NCBI GenBank assembly: GCA_001275005.1
Contig: JWZX01002099.1
Coordinates: 1 to 18,459, forward strand
Direction of reading: 5' to 3'
Length of the DNA stretch: 18,459 nucleotides
Origin: Chrysochromulina tobinii
Lineage: Eukaryota; Haptophyta; Prymnesiales; Chrysochromulinaceae
In this document: positions 1-8,320 of the stretch, piece by piece
Numbering within the stretch: the stretch's first letter is position 1
How the letters are laid out: the number at the start of each line of letters is the position of its first letter
Notes under the pieces: generated by a model
Told to the model about the DNA's origin: nothing
Database searches by the model: none
Seen by the model: the letters and a program-made list of their open reading frames with translations, nothing else
Translations under genes and position numbers: made by a program

Positions 1-558
1 GCCGCGCCCGGCGCCCAATACGGCGCGTTGCCGCTCCCTCTCGGTCCGTTCCAGCCGACGACTCCGTGGGCGTTGGCCAAGCCGTCGGCGGCTGCGGGCA
101 AGAAGCCCGCCGCTTGGGAGGAGTCGTGGCGCCGCTTCAGCGCGGGCGAGCACCCCGAGGTGATCGCCATGAAGCAAGCGAGCGGCAAGCCCATCCAGAC
201 GAGCACCGTGGTGGGGCACGTGCTGGGCGCTCTCACGCAGGGACGCCCCGTCGACCTGCGCAGGCTCGCGAGCGCGGTGCCCGCGCCGACCATGCAAGAG
301 TGGGAGGCGCTGCGGGAGGCTGAGGACGCGGCGCGAATGGACGTGGTCGCCGACGACAAGGCGCAGATGACCGTGCTCCTTCGGACCTTCCTGCCCGCTG
401 CCGCCAGGGAGTTTAACGAGCGCACGCCGGCTGAGAAGGCGATGCTAGAAGGGTGGTACGGCCGTTGCCACTGGTACATGGCGCTGCGCCGCGTCGGTTA
501 CGCGCCGCCGCCCGCGGCGTCGGGCGAGCCCGAGGCGAAGAAGGTGCGCGTCGGGTGA
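1..558 (+). CDS. C-terminal end of a RecQ/WRN-like helicase-type protein (partial, 5' end outside window)
   Basis: The reading frame is open from base 1 (frame 1) to a TGA at 556-558, giving about 185 residues without the N-terminus. The central stretch reads W-x-x-F-S-A-G-E, then I-A-M, then T-S-T-V-V-G-H-V, then G-R-P-V-D-L-R-R-L. This is the pattern of the helix-turn-helix domain near the C-terminus of RecQ/WRN-type DNA helicases (HTH_40 family). There the helices read roughly F-x-x-G, I-A-x-x-R, T-I-x-x-H-L, G-x-x-V-D-L. It is followed by a helical, charged segment and ends in a basic KKVRV tail that could be a nuclear localisation signal. No helicase motifs are visible because the upstream part is not in the window. 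In RecQ proteins this region helps bind DNA; the role here is inferred from resemblance alone. No in-frame ATG is needed at the left edge because the gene continues upstream. Confidence 0.5.
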   Translation, partial: AAPGAQYGALPLPLGPFQPTTPWALAKPSAAAGKKPAAWEESWRRFSAGEHPEVIAMKQASGKPIQTSTVVGHVLGALTQGRPVDLRRLASAVPAPTMQEWEALREAEDAARMDVVADDKAQMTVLLRTFLPAAAREFNERTPAEKAMLEGWYGRCHWYMALRRVGYAPPPAASGEPEAKKVRVG

Positions 559-1136
559 GATGAGGGCAAATGTGTGACGTGGGTACTGTTATGAACGCTC
601 GATCATAAGTGAAGACGGTCGCACTCGACGCGTCACGCTCTTTTAAGAGTAGTTCGACTCCTTTAAACGAATCACACGCTCGATCGATTCATCATAAAAC
701 TGAAAGTCTAAAGTGAAGGACGATACAAAATAGAGGGTTCCCCTGTTTGGGCTGTTATCCGTACACCGTACAGGTTTGACGTCGAAGCGGCAATGTCTCT
801 GGGCTCGGATCGGACGCGCATATCTGGCTGCTGCGAGCCCGCACGATGCGCACGCATGTATGCGCGCGCAAACGCGTACGCGAACGCGTTCGCGTGCGCG
901 CTGCGCTTTGCTGCGCGCGCGCGTGAAGGCCTCTGTGCATGCGTAGCCCATCTTAAACATTGCTTGCTGCTGAAACGTTCTGTCTTTCCCCTCTATCTCC
1001 CCTCTTTCTCAAGAAAAAAGCCGAAAAAAGCGCCCGCCGTCAGTTTCTTTTTCGCACCGTAACTCGTGCACGAAATGACGGATGTGCAGTGCAAGCCTTC
1101 AGCGAGACAACGTTGCGGCTTGCGCAAGAGACAAAA
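559..1136. other. Intergenic spacer with CG-rich palindrome and pyrimidine tract
   Basis: I see no convincing gene in these 578 bases. From about 843 to 923 there is a run of alternating purine-pyrimidine sequence rich in CG dinucleotides. A pyrimidine-rich tract at about 978-1010 ends in CTCAAG, 124 bases before the ATG of the next gene. The tract could be part of its promoter or 5' leader, or the 3' end of an intron in its leader. Confidence 0.6.
878..895. repeat. 18 bp perfect palindrome within alternating CG-rich sequence
   Basis: The sequence ACGCGAACGCGTTCGCGT is its own reverse complement. It contains ACGCGT at 884-889, and a second ACGCGT lies just upstream at 872-877. It sits inside an 80 base run of alternating purines and pyrimidines, a composition known to favour Z-DNA. 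ACGCGT is also the yeast MluI cell-cycle box, but any regulatory role here is speculation. Confidence 0.8.
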
Positions 1137-2449
1137 ATGAAAGCTGATTTGGCATGGGATATCAAGGCACCAAAGCCGTCTACAGGTCGTGCAGGCAGCC
1201 GCTCCGTGGAAGAGTATATAGCCTTGGGCTACACAGCAGCGGATTTGGATCAGCCTTTGATCGACTTCATCAAGGAATACGCTAAAACATTCGGAGAAAA
1301 ACACCCTGGGTGCGAGGCCGAATGCATCGAGATCTGCCAAATCAATGCTTTGCTGAAACTCGAGGACCTGCGCAAGCTCTCGCGCCGCTGTTGGCTGGGC
1401 GAGTACTTCCCAGCAAATGTGGCTCTGAGATTCGAAAGCGCACTTCAGTCGCCGGAGCTGCTCTATTTTTTCAAGAAGCTCGATGAAGTCGATAAGAAGA
1501 AGCCATGGGCGAATACGTTTCACTTCACGTATTCGCTCGAATCCATGGAAAGTACGTGTGCGACGTATGGCATCCTTACGGCTCTCTTGCTTACAATGAA
1601 CGTCGCTAGCTTCGGCGCGATAGAGATCGAGGAGTGGGGCGCATTTGAGTCAGGCGTTGCTTTGGAGCGCTGCAACGGCACATCTCTCTTCCGCTGGTCG
1701 TCTGGACGACCTGGCGAAACCGCGTCGAAGAGTGCATAACGGCTCTTTCTGCCGAGTCCGAGAAATGGTTCATCGTGGCCAACTTCGGGGCGTCCCTCTT
1801 CCTTATTTTGACGCTCTTGCTCTCCAGTTGGCTCTACATCGCATTTGGCATCCCTGGTGCGGACCGCACTAGGCCAGACGAGGTACAAGCTGTCGTCGCA
1901 CGCCTTAGCGGAGAGTTTGCCACCCTCAACGTCCTCTTTCTCTTTTCTGTCGCGCTATCGTTCACGGGTATCCTCCAGCTCACTCAGATCAAGAGTAAGC
2001 ATGCAGCTCGTCCTCGTCCGTGCAGGTAAGCCTGATGGCATCTGACATGCGCACACGTTGCTTTTTTGCTCGCAGTCCGATCCTGGAACTTGGTTGTCTT
2101 CTTGTCGACGATAGCCATTATCACATTCGTTGGCATTTGTGTGCTTGCTTTGTGGCTCATATGGGAAATGGGGAACTCCAAGAGAGCCCTTGATGAGATT
2201 CGCACCGCGGCCGGCGCGGGCTCTAACGCGGGCTCTGACCAAAAGAAGTCCTGGCTGAAGAAGATCAAGGAGTTCTGGTATCAGTGTCTCTGGCGGAATC
2301 CGAAAGTTAATCCGAAAGTGGCACAGGAACAACCCGAAAAGATCACCCAGGAAGTGGCACAGGAACAACCCAAAAAGATCACCCTCGACGAAGCTGTCAA
2401 GGAGTATAAAGCGATGAAGTCCAAGAATGTCTGGCATTGCCCTTGGTAA
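1137..2449 (+). CDS. Unrecognised four-helix membrane protein, multi-exon
   Basis: I do not recognise the family. The ATG at 1137 opens a hydrophilic domain of about 140 residues, rich in acidic and helical segments. Membrane helices follow: about 1560-1622 in frame 0, about 1766-1846 and 1916-1980 in frame 2, and about 2081-2160 in frame 2 after an intron. The tail is lysine/glutamate-rich with a 12-residue repeat (VAQEQPEKITQE, then VAQEQPKKIT) and ends at TAA 2447-2449. The intron 1995-2075 (AAGA^GTAAGC to GCTCGCAG^TC) joins helix three to helix four in frame. Between about 1650 and 1733 the frame changes from 0 to 2. This must be another intron or a sequence error. The best donor upstream is AAA^GTACGT at 1552, but using it removes the first membrane helix. 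The terminal TAA lies inside a perfect GTAAGT donor, so a further exon is possible. Upstream in-frame sequence from 960 could extend the N-terminus. Confidence 0.5.
1995..2075 (+). other. 81-nt spliceosomal intron
   Basis: The donor is AAGA^GTAAGC and the acceptor is TTGCTTTTTTGCTCGCAG^TCC. The length is divisible by three, and splicing joins a phase-1 codon so that the transmembrane frame continues on both sides. A second GTAAGC donor at 2026 looks equally good by sequence, but using it would throw the final membrane helix out of frame. Confidence 0.75.
2318..2383 (+). repeat. In-frame 36 bp tandem repeat coding VAQEQP-KIT units
   Basis: A 30 base block starting GTGGCACAGGAACAACCC is repeated 36 bases later with one base changed. 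The spacing is a multiple of three, so it gives two copies of a 12-residue unit in the cytoplasm-like tail of the membrane protein. Confidence 0.9.
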
Positions 2450-2996
2450 GTGGCACCGCATAGGTCTGATGACCTTGACTCATAAACCCCGAGAGCGCAT
2501 CATAATCGCGTGCGGCTAGTTGAGGCAACTTAACGCTAAGGGCGCGGGCGATAATCAACGCAAAGTAAAGGCTGTTCCGCGTCTGGCGCGCCAACTTGAC
2601 AACGAGGAGGTGAATGCTGCCGAGGCTTTGCCGAGGCAGCAGCGGTGATGGGAGACCGCTTAGGAGACCGCAGGCAGTAGCATGGGGCAGGGGCGGTGCA
2701 CCAGATGGTGGCATGCGGAGCAATCGAGTTCCGAAGAGTGTGCAAGTGGACAGCGAGGCCTCGTGCGAGTGGCTTTGAGAGCTGTGCGGGTCATTTATCC
2801 GGAAAGCATGCCGACAGACACATCGGAGATCGGACGGACGAAAGCTGTATAACCTGTATGATGAATACATAGACCGGGTAAGTATCCGACCGACCGACTG
2901 TTTGTACATCGTGTGTCGTCCGTTTGCATTCCGGCGGTAACTTGATTTGCGGAACATGCGCTTGGATGCGCGTGACTACTCCCACACCGACGCGAA

Positions 2997-3026
2997 GAGT
3001 CGAACACCGGTCTCGGTGCTCGACTC
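2997..3026. repeat. Inverted repeat, 13 bp stem with 4-base loop
   Basis: GAGTCGAACACCG (2997-3009) pairs with CGGTGCTCGACTC (3014-3026) around a GTCT loop, with a single A-C mismatch. It could be a structured leader or trailer RNA, or a remnant of a mobile element; no function can be read from sequence. Confidence 0.8.
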
Positions 3027-3221
3027 CAGTCGACTCAGTTTTGTCGTCTACCGTGATTTCGTTTGATTTCGTGTCGTCCATCCGTGACACCTTGCCGTGC
3101 ATGGTTGAGCATCTTGCACGTAAAACGTTGCGTCGAGGTCGCAAGCCCTGCCGAGAGTTCTAGCGTGCGCCATCGCTACGATCTAGACACGGCTTTGGCA
3201 GTGGGCTCGTTGGACGATGGA

Positions 3222-3245
3222 CGTTCGGTTCCGCCTGACCGAACG
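3222..3245. repeat. Inverted repeat, 8 bp perfect stem
   Basis: CGTTCGGT (3222-3229) and ACCGAACG (3238-3245) are exact reverse complements around an 8-base loop. In GC-rich DNA an 8 bp stem may occur by chance. Confidence 0.6.
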
Positions 3246-3705
3246 CGCTCTCGTGTCTCGAGAACTGTCCCTACTCGCGACGCGAAGTCCGGAACACACG
3301 GTGTGGTGTGTACCGTCGCGCGCCGGTAACCGAAAGAGCGGTCGCCGGAAGAGATTATTAATACTCTGAGGTCTGAGCACCTCTTGTTCCACCTATACAA
3401 GCTACATGTCCGTTTAACCTGCCGCGTGCCAAGCGTCCCCTGGGCATGATCACCCAGGGTCACCCTTGCCCTTGCCCGGCGTTTTGAAGGAAAAAGGCTA
3501 TCTTTTTCTACGAAACTGTGAAGTCTGAGAAAGAAGTGTGAATTGTTGAAACCGGCGCGGTCGTTGCTTTCTCCGCTGCCAGTATGCCAATGCAGCAGTC
3601 CCGCGCCCCGCCTGCGCGGCTTCGGCGCCCGCACCTGTCGCGTGTGGCTAGACAGATCTCAGCGCGCCACCCCTCGCCCTTCGCATCCCTCCCGCAGGAT
3701 TCGCC

Positions 3706-4059
3706 ATGGCGGACGAAGAGAAAGAGAAAAAGGTCAAGGGCGACCAGCCCGACACGTCGATCAAGGTCACGATCCTGAAGACGGACATGAGCGAGGAGAT
3801 GGTGGCGGACATTGTCACGGTGACGCAAACGGTGATCAAAAAGCACAAGCTTCACAAGGACCTTGCGACCGCGATCAAGACGGCCTTCGACATCAAACAC
3901 CCGCCCGCTGACAACAAGGCGACCAGCGGCGTGTGGCACTGCGTCTGCGGCTCCAACTTTGCGGTATCGGTCACACACGAGACGCACTTCGCGTGCTACT
4001 GGGAGGCGTGTAACGTCAAGATGCTGCTCTGGAAGAGCAAGGACAGTCCCTTCGACTGA
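3706..4059 (+). CDS. LC8-type dynein light chain
   Basis: This single-exon gene encodes 117 residues. After a lysine/glutamate-rich N-terminal extension of about 20 residues, the LC8 fold begins with I-K-V-T-I-L-K-T-D-M-S-E-E-M, matching the first strand and helix of the DYNLL family. The helix K-D-L-A-T-A-I-K-T-A-F-D follows. A later strand region reads W-H-C-V-C-G-S-N-F-A-V-S-V-T-H-E-T-H, close to the family's signature. LC8 proteins are dimeric hubs of cytoplasmic and axonemal dynein and bind short linear motifs of many partners. The extension plus a small insertion before W-H-C (about residues 68-76) makes it longer than the usual 89 residues, as in some flagellar LC8 paralogues. The start GCCATGGCG is an excellent initiation context. 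The gene has no functional link to its neighbours that I can see. Confidence 0.93.
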   Translation: MADEEKEKKVKGDQPDTSIKVTILKTDMSEEMVADIVTVTQTVIKKHKLHKDLATAIKTAFDIKHPPADNKATSGVWHCVCGSNFAVSVTHETHFACYWEACNVKMLLWKSKDSPFD

Positions 4060-4614
4060 GCACGGGGCGGCGCATGCGCGTTGCGATACAATAGACTCTC
4101 ATGCCGTAAGCAAGTGCGCGGGCGCTGGTGGTGGCGAGACGGCGGCCACGAGGAAGCCGGTGCGAGCGCGAGCTGGCGACGGAGGGCGAGGTCAGAGGCA
4201 GGCCCAGTCTCCGGTTTCCGCCGCCGTCGCGCGTCGCAGCGCTGTTTCACCTGTCGCACCTCATCAGCCCTGTCGGTCACTCTGTGTAAAGTTGTCGGCA
4301 CCCGGCGGCGCACAGCCATTAAGTACTGCATGCTCTCCACGTGAAAAGTGCTCTTACGTCCAACCGGCGGCGCGCTGCGTCGAGATGAATACTCGTCAAA
4401 TACACCGTCGCGGCTGGCGGGGGCGGCCCGGGCGCGCGCCGCGGCCGCGGTGGCGTCGGGCCGTCGGCTACCTAGGCGCTAGCTTCAGGGGTTGCTCTGA
4501 GCTCGTGTGCTGGGTCTGAAGATGAACGCGTCCCCTGTGGCCCGCGTCCAAGGTTGTGAAACCTCCTAGGAGCATAAGTCCGCAAACGGTCAACTCCCCG
4601 GCGCACCATCGACC
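4060..4614. other. Intergenic spacer
   Basis: This is the 3' region of the dynein light chain gene plus upstream sequence of the esterase-like gene. It is very GC-rich around 4410-4460 (runs of GCGGCC and GGGCGGCC). I see no gene or clear regulatory site. Confidence 0.6.
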
Positions 4615-5898
4615 ATGACTCTTCTCATGCTGGCTTCGCTGCTGCGGCTCGCGTGTGTGCGCTTCGAAGGGTTGCCGGACATGCCGGCCGGCACCGCCGC
4701 GACACCCTCAATCTACGCCGCGGACAAACACGTGTACAGCACAAATGTGCGCATCGCACGCTCAATGGTGCGCTCGGCCAACATCAGCTGGACACTCGTG
4801 GGCACTGAGGGCGAGCAGCTCGTGTCCGCGAGCGAGGTCCGCGAGCGCTTTGCCGGCGTCATCTTCGTCGGCGACTCGCAGATTCGGGAGGTGGCGTGGG
4901 CGGCACTGCAGATACTGACGGCCGCGCAGGTCAAGGCGTTCGCAAAGAAGGATCCGGTGTTTGCAGGCCAGCGCAAGCTCAATGGGTACACGGCATGCGT
5001 GCCGCAAAGCGTTGGCAAGACGGGCTTCACCGCTTCGTGCAACGGCGCCGTGTGCGATCTGCACTCGCCCTTCCGCAACAAGACGCATGCGGAGCAGATG
5101 CGGCGACTGCTGCTGACAAACCCACACTCATGGGACGGTGCGCTCTCGGTGAGCGAGTCTGTGTGCGACTCCGAGTTTTTCCTGTCCTACCAGGCCACGT
5201 GGGGTGCCATGCCCATCGAGCCGACCACGCTGCCGCGCTGCCTCCACCCAGATCCAAGCGACCCGACCGGAAAGTATGCCCTCAAGCAGCGGACGAGTGG
5301 CGTGACGAAACCCGTACTCTGGATCGTGGATGGCTGCGGGCTGCACGAGATGGAGTTTTGCGACAAGCGGCGCGACGAGCTGCCGCAGCATGCGTTCGCG
5401 CGCTTCTCGCCAGCGCTGCTCCGCTCGAGCACCATCGTGTACCAGACGGTGGGTGCGGGCTTCCTGATGCGCGCGAGCAACCGCTTCCGCGGAGATTGCG
5501 CCCAGATCAACGCGGACCAGATCGCGGCCAAGGAGCGCGCCTGGCTGATGAGCCATGGCGTGCCCTACTACGACTACACGAAGCTCACCCTCCAGTACGC
5601 ACCCCTCATGTTTGACGCGATCCACTTTACGTACTATTGGGTGCCCTGTACACACACCTTCCCCGAGATGGCGCGGCTAGTGGCACAGCTCGGCTTCCAG
5701 CAAGCCGTCGGCAAGCCAGTCGAGGTTTGCCCGCCCGGCACGCCCGCTAGCGCACCCATGCCCGGCACGAGCAGCGTCAACCTCGGTCAGGGTTGGGAGG
5801 CTTCGCAGAATGCGAGAAGGGTCGCCATGCAGCTGGACGAGGCCGCCAAATACCTCAAGGCGACCAAGGCGGCCAAGAAGAAGGCTTCACAGGCTTGA
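4615..5898 (+). CDS. Secreted SGNH/PC-esterase-like acyl esterase or acyltransferase
   Basis: The protein has 427 residues in a single exon. The N-terminus MTLLMLASLLRLACV is a short signal peptide or anchor. The SGNH block I motif appears as V-I-F-V-G-D-S-Q-I-R at 82-91, where the serine would be the nucleophile. The final catalytic pair appears as F-D-A-I-H-F at 333-338 (Asp334, His337), the D-x-x-H arrangement of PC-esterase, TBL and CASD1-type enzymes. Several cysteines between them suggest an extracytoplasmic disulphide-bonded protein. The C-terminal 30 residues are lysine/alanine-rich and probably helical. Members of this superfamily add or remove O-acetyl groups on glycans in the Golgi or outside the cell. 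An acyl-modifying role on a surface polysaccharide fits the glycosyltransferase genes downstream, but substrate and direction are inferred. Other SGNH esterases remain possible. Confidence 0.7.
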   Translation: MTLLMLASLLRLACVRFEGLPDMPAGTAATPSIYAADKHVYSTNVRIARSMVRSANISWTLVGTEGEQLVSASEVRERFAGVIFVGDSQIREVAWAALQILTAAQVKAFAKKDPVFAGQRKLNGYTACVPQSVGKTGFTASCNGAVCDLHSPFRNKTHAEQMRRLLLTNPHSWDGALSVSESVCDSEFFLSYQATWGAMPIEPTTLPRCLHPDPSDPTGKYALKQRTSGVTKPVLWIVDGCGLHEMEFCDKRRDELPQHAFARFSPALLRSSTIVYQTVGAGFLMRASNRFRGDCAQINADQIAAKERAWLMSHGVPYYDYTKLTLQYAPLMFDAIHFTYYWVPCTHTFPEMARLVAQLGFQQAVGKPVEVCPPGTPASAPMPGTSSVNLGQGWEASQNARRVAMQLDEAAKYLKATKAAKKKASQA

Positions 5899-6307
5899 GC
5901 ACGCGATGCTGAGACATTCTTCGCGGCTACAAGTCGCACTATGGTTGGAGACGACAGACGAGCAAGGTGCTGGCTGCTCGGGGTTCTGAGGGGCCCAGCG
6001 CTGCAATTCTCGGCGGCCCCGGCCCCGGGATTTTGCTTTTGAGTCGTTCCTTTTGTGTAGAATGTACTCTCTCTTGGTGGCATGTGTACGTATCCCCGCA
6101 GTACTAGCGAAAAAGCGCCGTAATAGGCATCCCAAAATTCGCATTCCACGCATCGGCGTCCGCGCTTCGCGGCCGTCCGAATTGTGTTTCGTGTCTTCTG
6201 CGATTTGTCAGCACCGCGGCAGTTGGACGACCCCTTGCCGCGGCGATGGACAACAGCTGGCGTGCCAGTCTGCCACCCTGCGAACAATTGTCTGATGGTC
6301 CGCAGTC
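5899..6307. other. Intergenic spacer
   Basis: No convincing gene is seen in these 409 bases. They hold the 3' end of the esterase-like gene and the leader of the proline-rich gene. An upstream exon of the proline-rich gene could lie here, because its first ATG at 6308 comes only 12 bases after an in-frame stop (6293-6295). Confidence 0.5.
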
Positions 6308-7936
6308 ATGGGTACCTTGCACATGGGCGACCACAGGTGGAAGGTGTGCAGACACGACTTGCCGCCGTTCGGGTGGCACACGTGCCGCCCACCGTTTGTT
6401 GGAGTCGCGTGCATCGGCGATCCACCTGCCGTGTGCGGCGATCCTGAGTCCGCTCAGGCCGGTTGCACGCTTCCCGAGGCACTCGCTCACCCCGAACGGC
6501 GCTACACATTCAGGTTCTTGCCACCATCGCCACCGCCATCGCCGAGTCCTCCGCCATTGCTACCACCGTTGCCAGCGCCACCGCCACCGATGCCGCCGCC
6601 ACCGACCCAGCCGCCAGCGCCGACTCCTCCACCACCGAGGCCGCCGTCGCCATCTCCTCCACCACTGATACCGCCATTGCCATCGCCGCCGCCACCACGT
6701 CCGCCCTTGCCACCATCCCAGCCCCCAGCGCCAAACCCTCCACCGCCTTGGCCATGGCCGCCGCCACCACCGCTGCCCTCGCCACCGCCGCCGCCACCAC
6801 CAAATCCCCCGCCACCGAAATCGCCGTCGCCGTCTACCCCACCGCCTCCGCCACCATACCCAAACCCGCCTCCACCACCGTCGCCCTCGCCACCGCCACC
6901 GCCGCCACCCTCGCCAGCACCGCCTCCGCCACCATACCCATACCCGCCACCACCACCGTCGCCAGCACCTCCTCCACCACCAAGGCCATCTCCACCGCCG
7001 CCACCACCGCTGCCACCACAGCTGCACTCGACGCCATCCGTGCTTCTCAGCTTATGGGATGCAGCGGACGACTGTTGGGAAGCGTTCGGCGCTGCATCTG
7101 AAGCGGTCACATCCAGCCCCTTGTGGCCATTGGCAAGCCTCGCCGTGCCGCTTCTTGCGATGCTCGCATGTTGTCGTCATCATCGTCAAAGCGCCGTCAT
7201 CGCACCTGAACGCCCAACGTCCTGCGTGGCTAACCTGGTTTGGCAACACCAGAGTCCTTCATCCTGCGTGACGCCCTCCCGCACGAGCGGCGGCGCCTTC
7301 ATGGCCTCCTCGCACCTGACGAAGCCGACGGGCGCTGTGACGAAACCGACGGGCGCTGTGACTCGCCAGATGCCGCAGCACACGCCAACGACCGGTGAGA
7401 AAGATGCGTTGGACGTGGCGGCTCCTGATGAGGGAGACCATCAGTATGCAATCAGCGATGCAATCAGCGTCACGCCTTTGGACGTGTCGGGCGAGGCAAG
7501 CAGCGGTGCGGCCATTGGCAACCCTCGTGCCCCCGCCGCCCGGACCATGGGGCGACCTGGCAGCGGCTGCGCAGCGCTCGCGAGAGTAGATGATGCCGAG
7601 ATGCCGACGCTGCAGACGCCGTATACATCGAGCTCCCCAAAGGCACGGGCACATGCGGCGTCATGTCACTGGAAGCAGCAGCCTTGCTACGCGACGCCTC
7701 CGAGGCTTCCGCCGCCGCGCTCGTTGGGTGACGATCCCGATCCCGATTACTCACCCTCGCGTCCGGGGGTGATGGTGGCCCCATTACCGGTGACGCCATC
7801 CGCCCGGCGGTCGACGAGAGGGCAGCTTCCGCCCGAACCGCGGCCGTGCGCGCGGCTGGGAGTCGTCAGCGAAGAACCACCAGCGGTTCTGTTCGGACCG
7901 GGGGGAAGGTGGGTGCCGCTCAGCTCTTTGCATTGA
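6308..7936 (+). CDS. Pherophorin-like proline-rich single-pass membrane protein
   Basis: The ORF encodes 542 residues. Residues 1-70 form a short cysteine-containing region (six Cys). Residues 72-237 are almost entirely Pro with Ser, Ala, Tyr, Asn and Leu in PPSP, PPPPPYP and PPAPxP motifs, as in pherophorins and hydroxyproline-rich algal wall glycoproteins. Residues 271-288 form one hydrophobic helix ending in CC-R-H-H-R, which fits a membrane anchor with a basic inner flank. The remaining 250 residues are low-complexity, rich in Thr, Pro, Ala and Ser, and include a 7-residue tandem repeat (TKPTGAV). A role in the wall or surface coat is inferred from composition. No signal peptide follows the ATG at 6308, so a first exon may be missing, and I cannot fix the true start. 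Translation of the other frames across the repeat also stays open, but only this frame gives the membrane helix and flanking domains. Confidence 0.6.
   Translation: MGTLHMGDHRWKVCRHDLPPFGWHTCRPPFVGVACIGDPPAVCGDPESAQAGCTLPEALAHPERRYTFRFLPPSPPPSPSPPPLLPPLPAPPPPMPPPPTQPPAPTPPPPRPPSPSPPPLIPPLPSPPPPRPPLPPSQPPAPNPPPPWPWPPPPPLPSPPPPPPPNPPPPKSPSPSTPPPPPPYPNPPPPPSPSPPPPPPPSPAPPPPPYPYPPPPPSPAPPPPPRPSPPPPPPLPPQLHSTPSVLLSLWDAADDCWEAFGAASEAVTSSPLWPLASLAVPLLAMLACCRHHRQSAVIAPERPTSCVANLVWQHQSPSSCVTPSRTSGGAFMASSHLTKPTGAVTKPTGAVTRQMPQHTPTTGEKDALDVAAPDEGDHQYAISDAISVTPLDVSGEASSGAAIGNPRAPAARTMGRPGSGCAALARVDDAEMPTLQTPYTSSSPKARAHAASCHWKQQPCYATPPRLPPPRSLGDDPDPDYSPSRPGVMVAPLPVTPSARRSTRGQLPPEPRPCARLGVVSEEPPAVLFGPGGRWVPLSSLH
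6521..7018 (+). repeat. CCN-rich low-complexity repeat coding polyproline
   Basis: About 500 bases are built from CCA/CCG/CCT/CCC triplets with interspersed TCN and GCN. Repeated longer blocks such as CCGCCTCCGCCACCATACCC (6843-6862, again 6921-6940) show that the array grew by duplication. It is open in most frames, which makes antisense glycine-rich frames look like genes. Confidence 0.9.
7317..7358 (+). repeat. 21 bp tandem duplication in coding sequence
   Basis: TGACGAAGCCGACGGGCGCTG is followed immediately by a copy with one base changed (G to A). It encodes a repeated TKPTGAV unit in the tail of the proline-rich protein. Confidence 0.9.
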
Positions 7937-8050
7937 AAATTATCTTTCCCAGTTGAAAGCTGCCACTAGAGGACTAGCGACTAGGCCTTTAAGTTACTCG
8001 TACGGTACTAATAACAAACTGCGAAACCTGTTAGCTGTTTCGCAGCCATG

Positions 8051-8241
8051 TCACTGAGTTCAACCCAAAATCTCACGGGTCACAGGTGGTGCGGGGCCGG
8101 ATAGTCCGGTCACTGTAAATCCGAAAAGAATACCTCCCCCTACCGCCCTTTGGGTCAATCACTGAGTTCAAAATCAGGTGGTGGGGATAGTGTGTGAAAG
8201 TGAATCCAGAAAGAATACCTCCCCCTACCCCTTTGGGTCAA
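8051..8241. repeat. Two tandem copies of a degenerate ~85-108 bp repeat
   Basis: Copy one is 8051-8158 and copy two is 8159-8241. Both start TCACTGAGTTCAA and share the block AGAATACCTCCCCCTACC. Both end CTTTGGGTCAA. They differ mainly by a 25-base deletion in the second copy. The head-to-tail arrangement without a gap suggests local duplication. Confidence 0.85.
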
Positions 8242-8320
8242 ATTGTTCGCAGCACACACACTCACGCTCAACTACTGCGCGAATGCGCGATAGCATCTGC
8301 ATTACCACTCGTCGGTTTGT

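Larger units (their letters stand above)
2450..3705. other. Intergenic spacer, 1.26 kb
   Basis: I find no supportable gene here on either strand. Open frames occur but have no recognisable domain or consistent composition. The stretch holds two strong short hairpins (2997-3026 and 3222-3245), a GACC-repeat at about 2889-2899, and the leader of the dynein light chain gene at its right end. Confidence 0.6.

Noticed and set aside
960-1136. Upstream extension of the membrane protein to 960
   Set aside because: The frame is open but the segment is lysine/arginine-rich, follows a pyrimidine tract and has no ATG at 960; the ATG at 1137 in AAAAATGAAA is the better start, though an exon joined after 1010 cannot be excluded.
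1634-1653. A 20-base GT-AG intron that would restore the frame of the membrane protein
   Set aside because: It fits the frame arithmetically but is far too short for spliceosomal splicing, and the donor and acceptor are poor.
2397-2957. 186-residue minus-strand frame overlapping the end of the membrane-protein gene
   Set aside because: No domain, and its 3' part is antisense to the coding repeat of the plus-strand gene.
3863-4519. Plus-strand 218-residue arginine-rich frame
   Set aside because: It overlaps the dynein light chain gene in another frame and has the composition of a GC-rich shadow frame.
6502-7110. Long antisense frame coding a glycine-rich protein
   Set aside because: It is the complement of the CCN-repeat array, where nearly all frames are open. 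It has no signal peptide or domain outside the repeat, while the plus frame has a membrane helix and flanking sequence.
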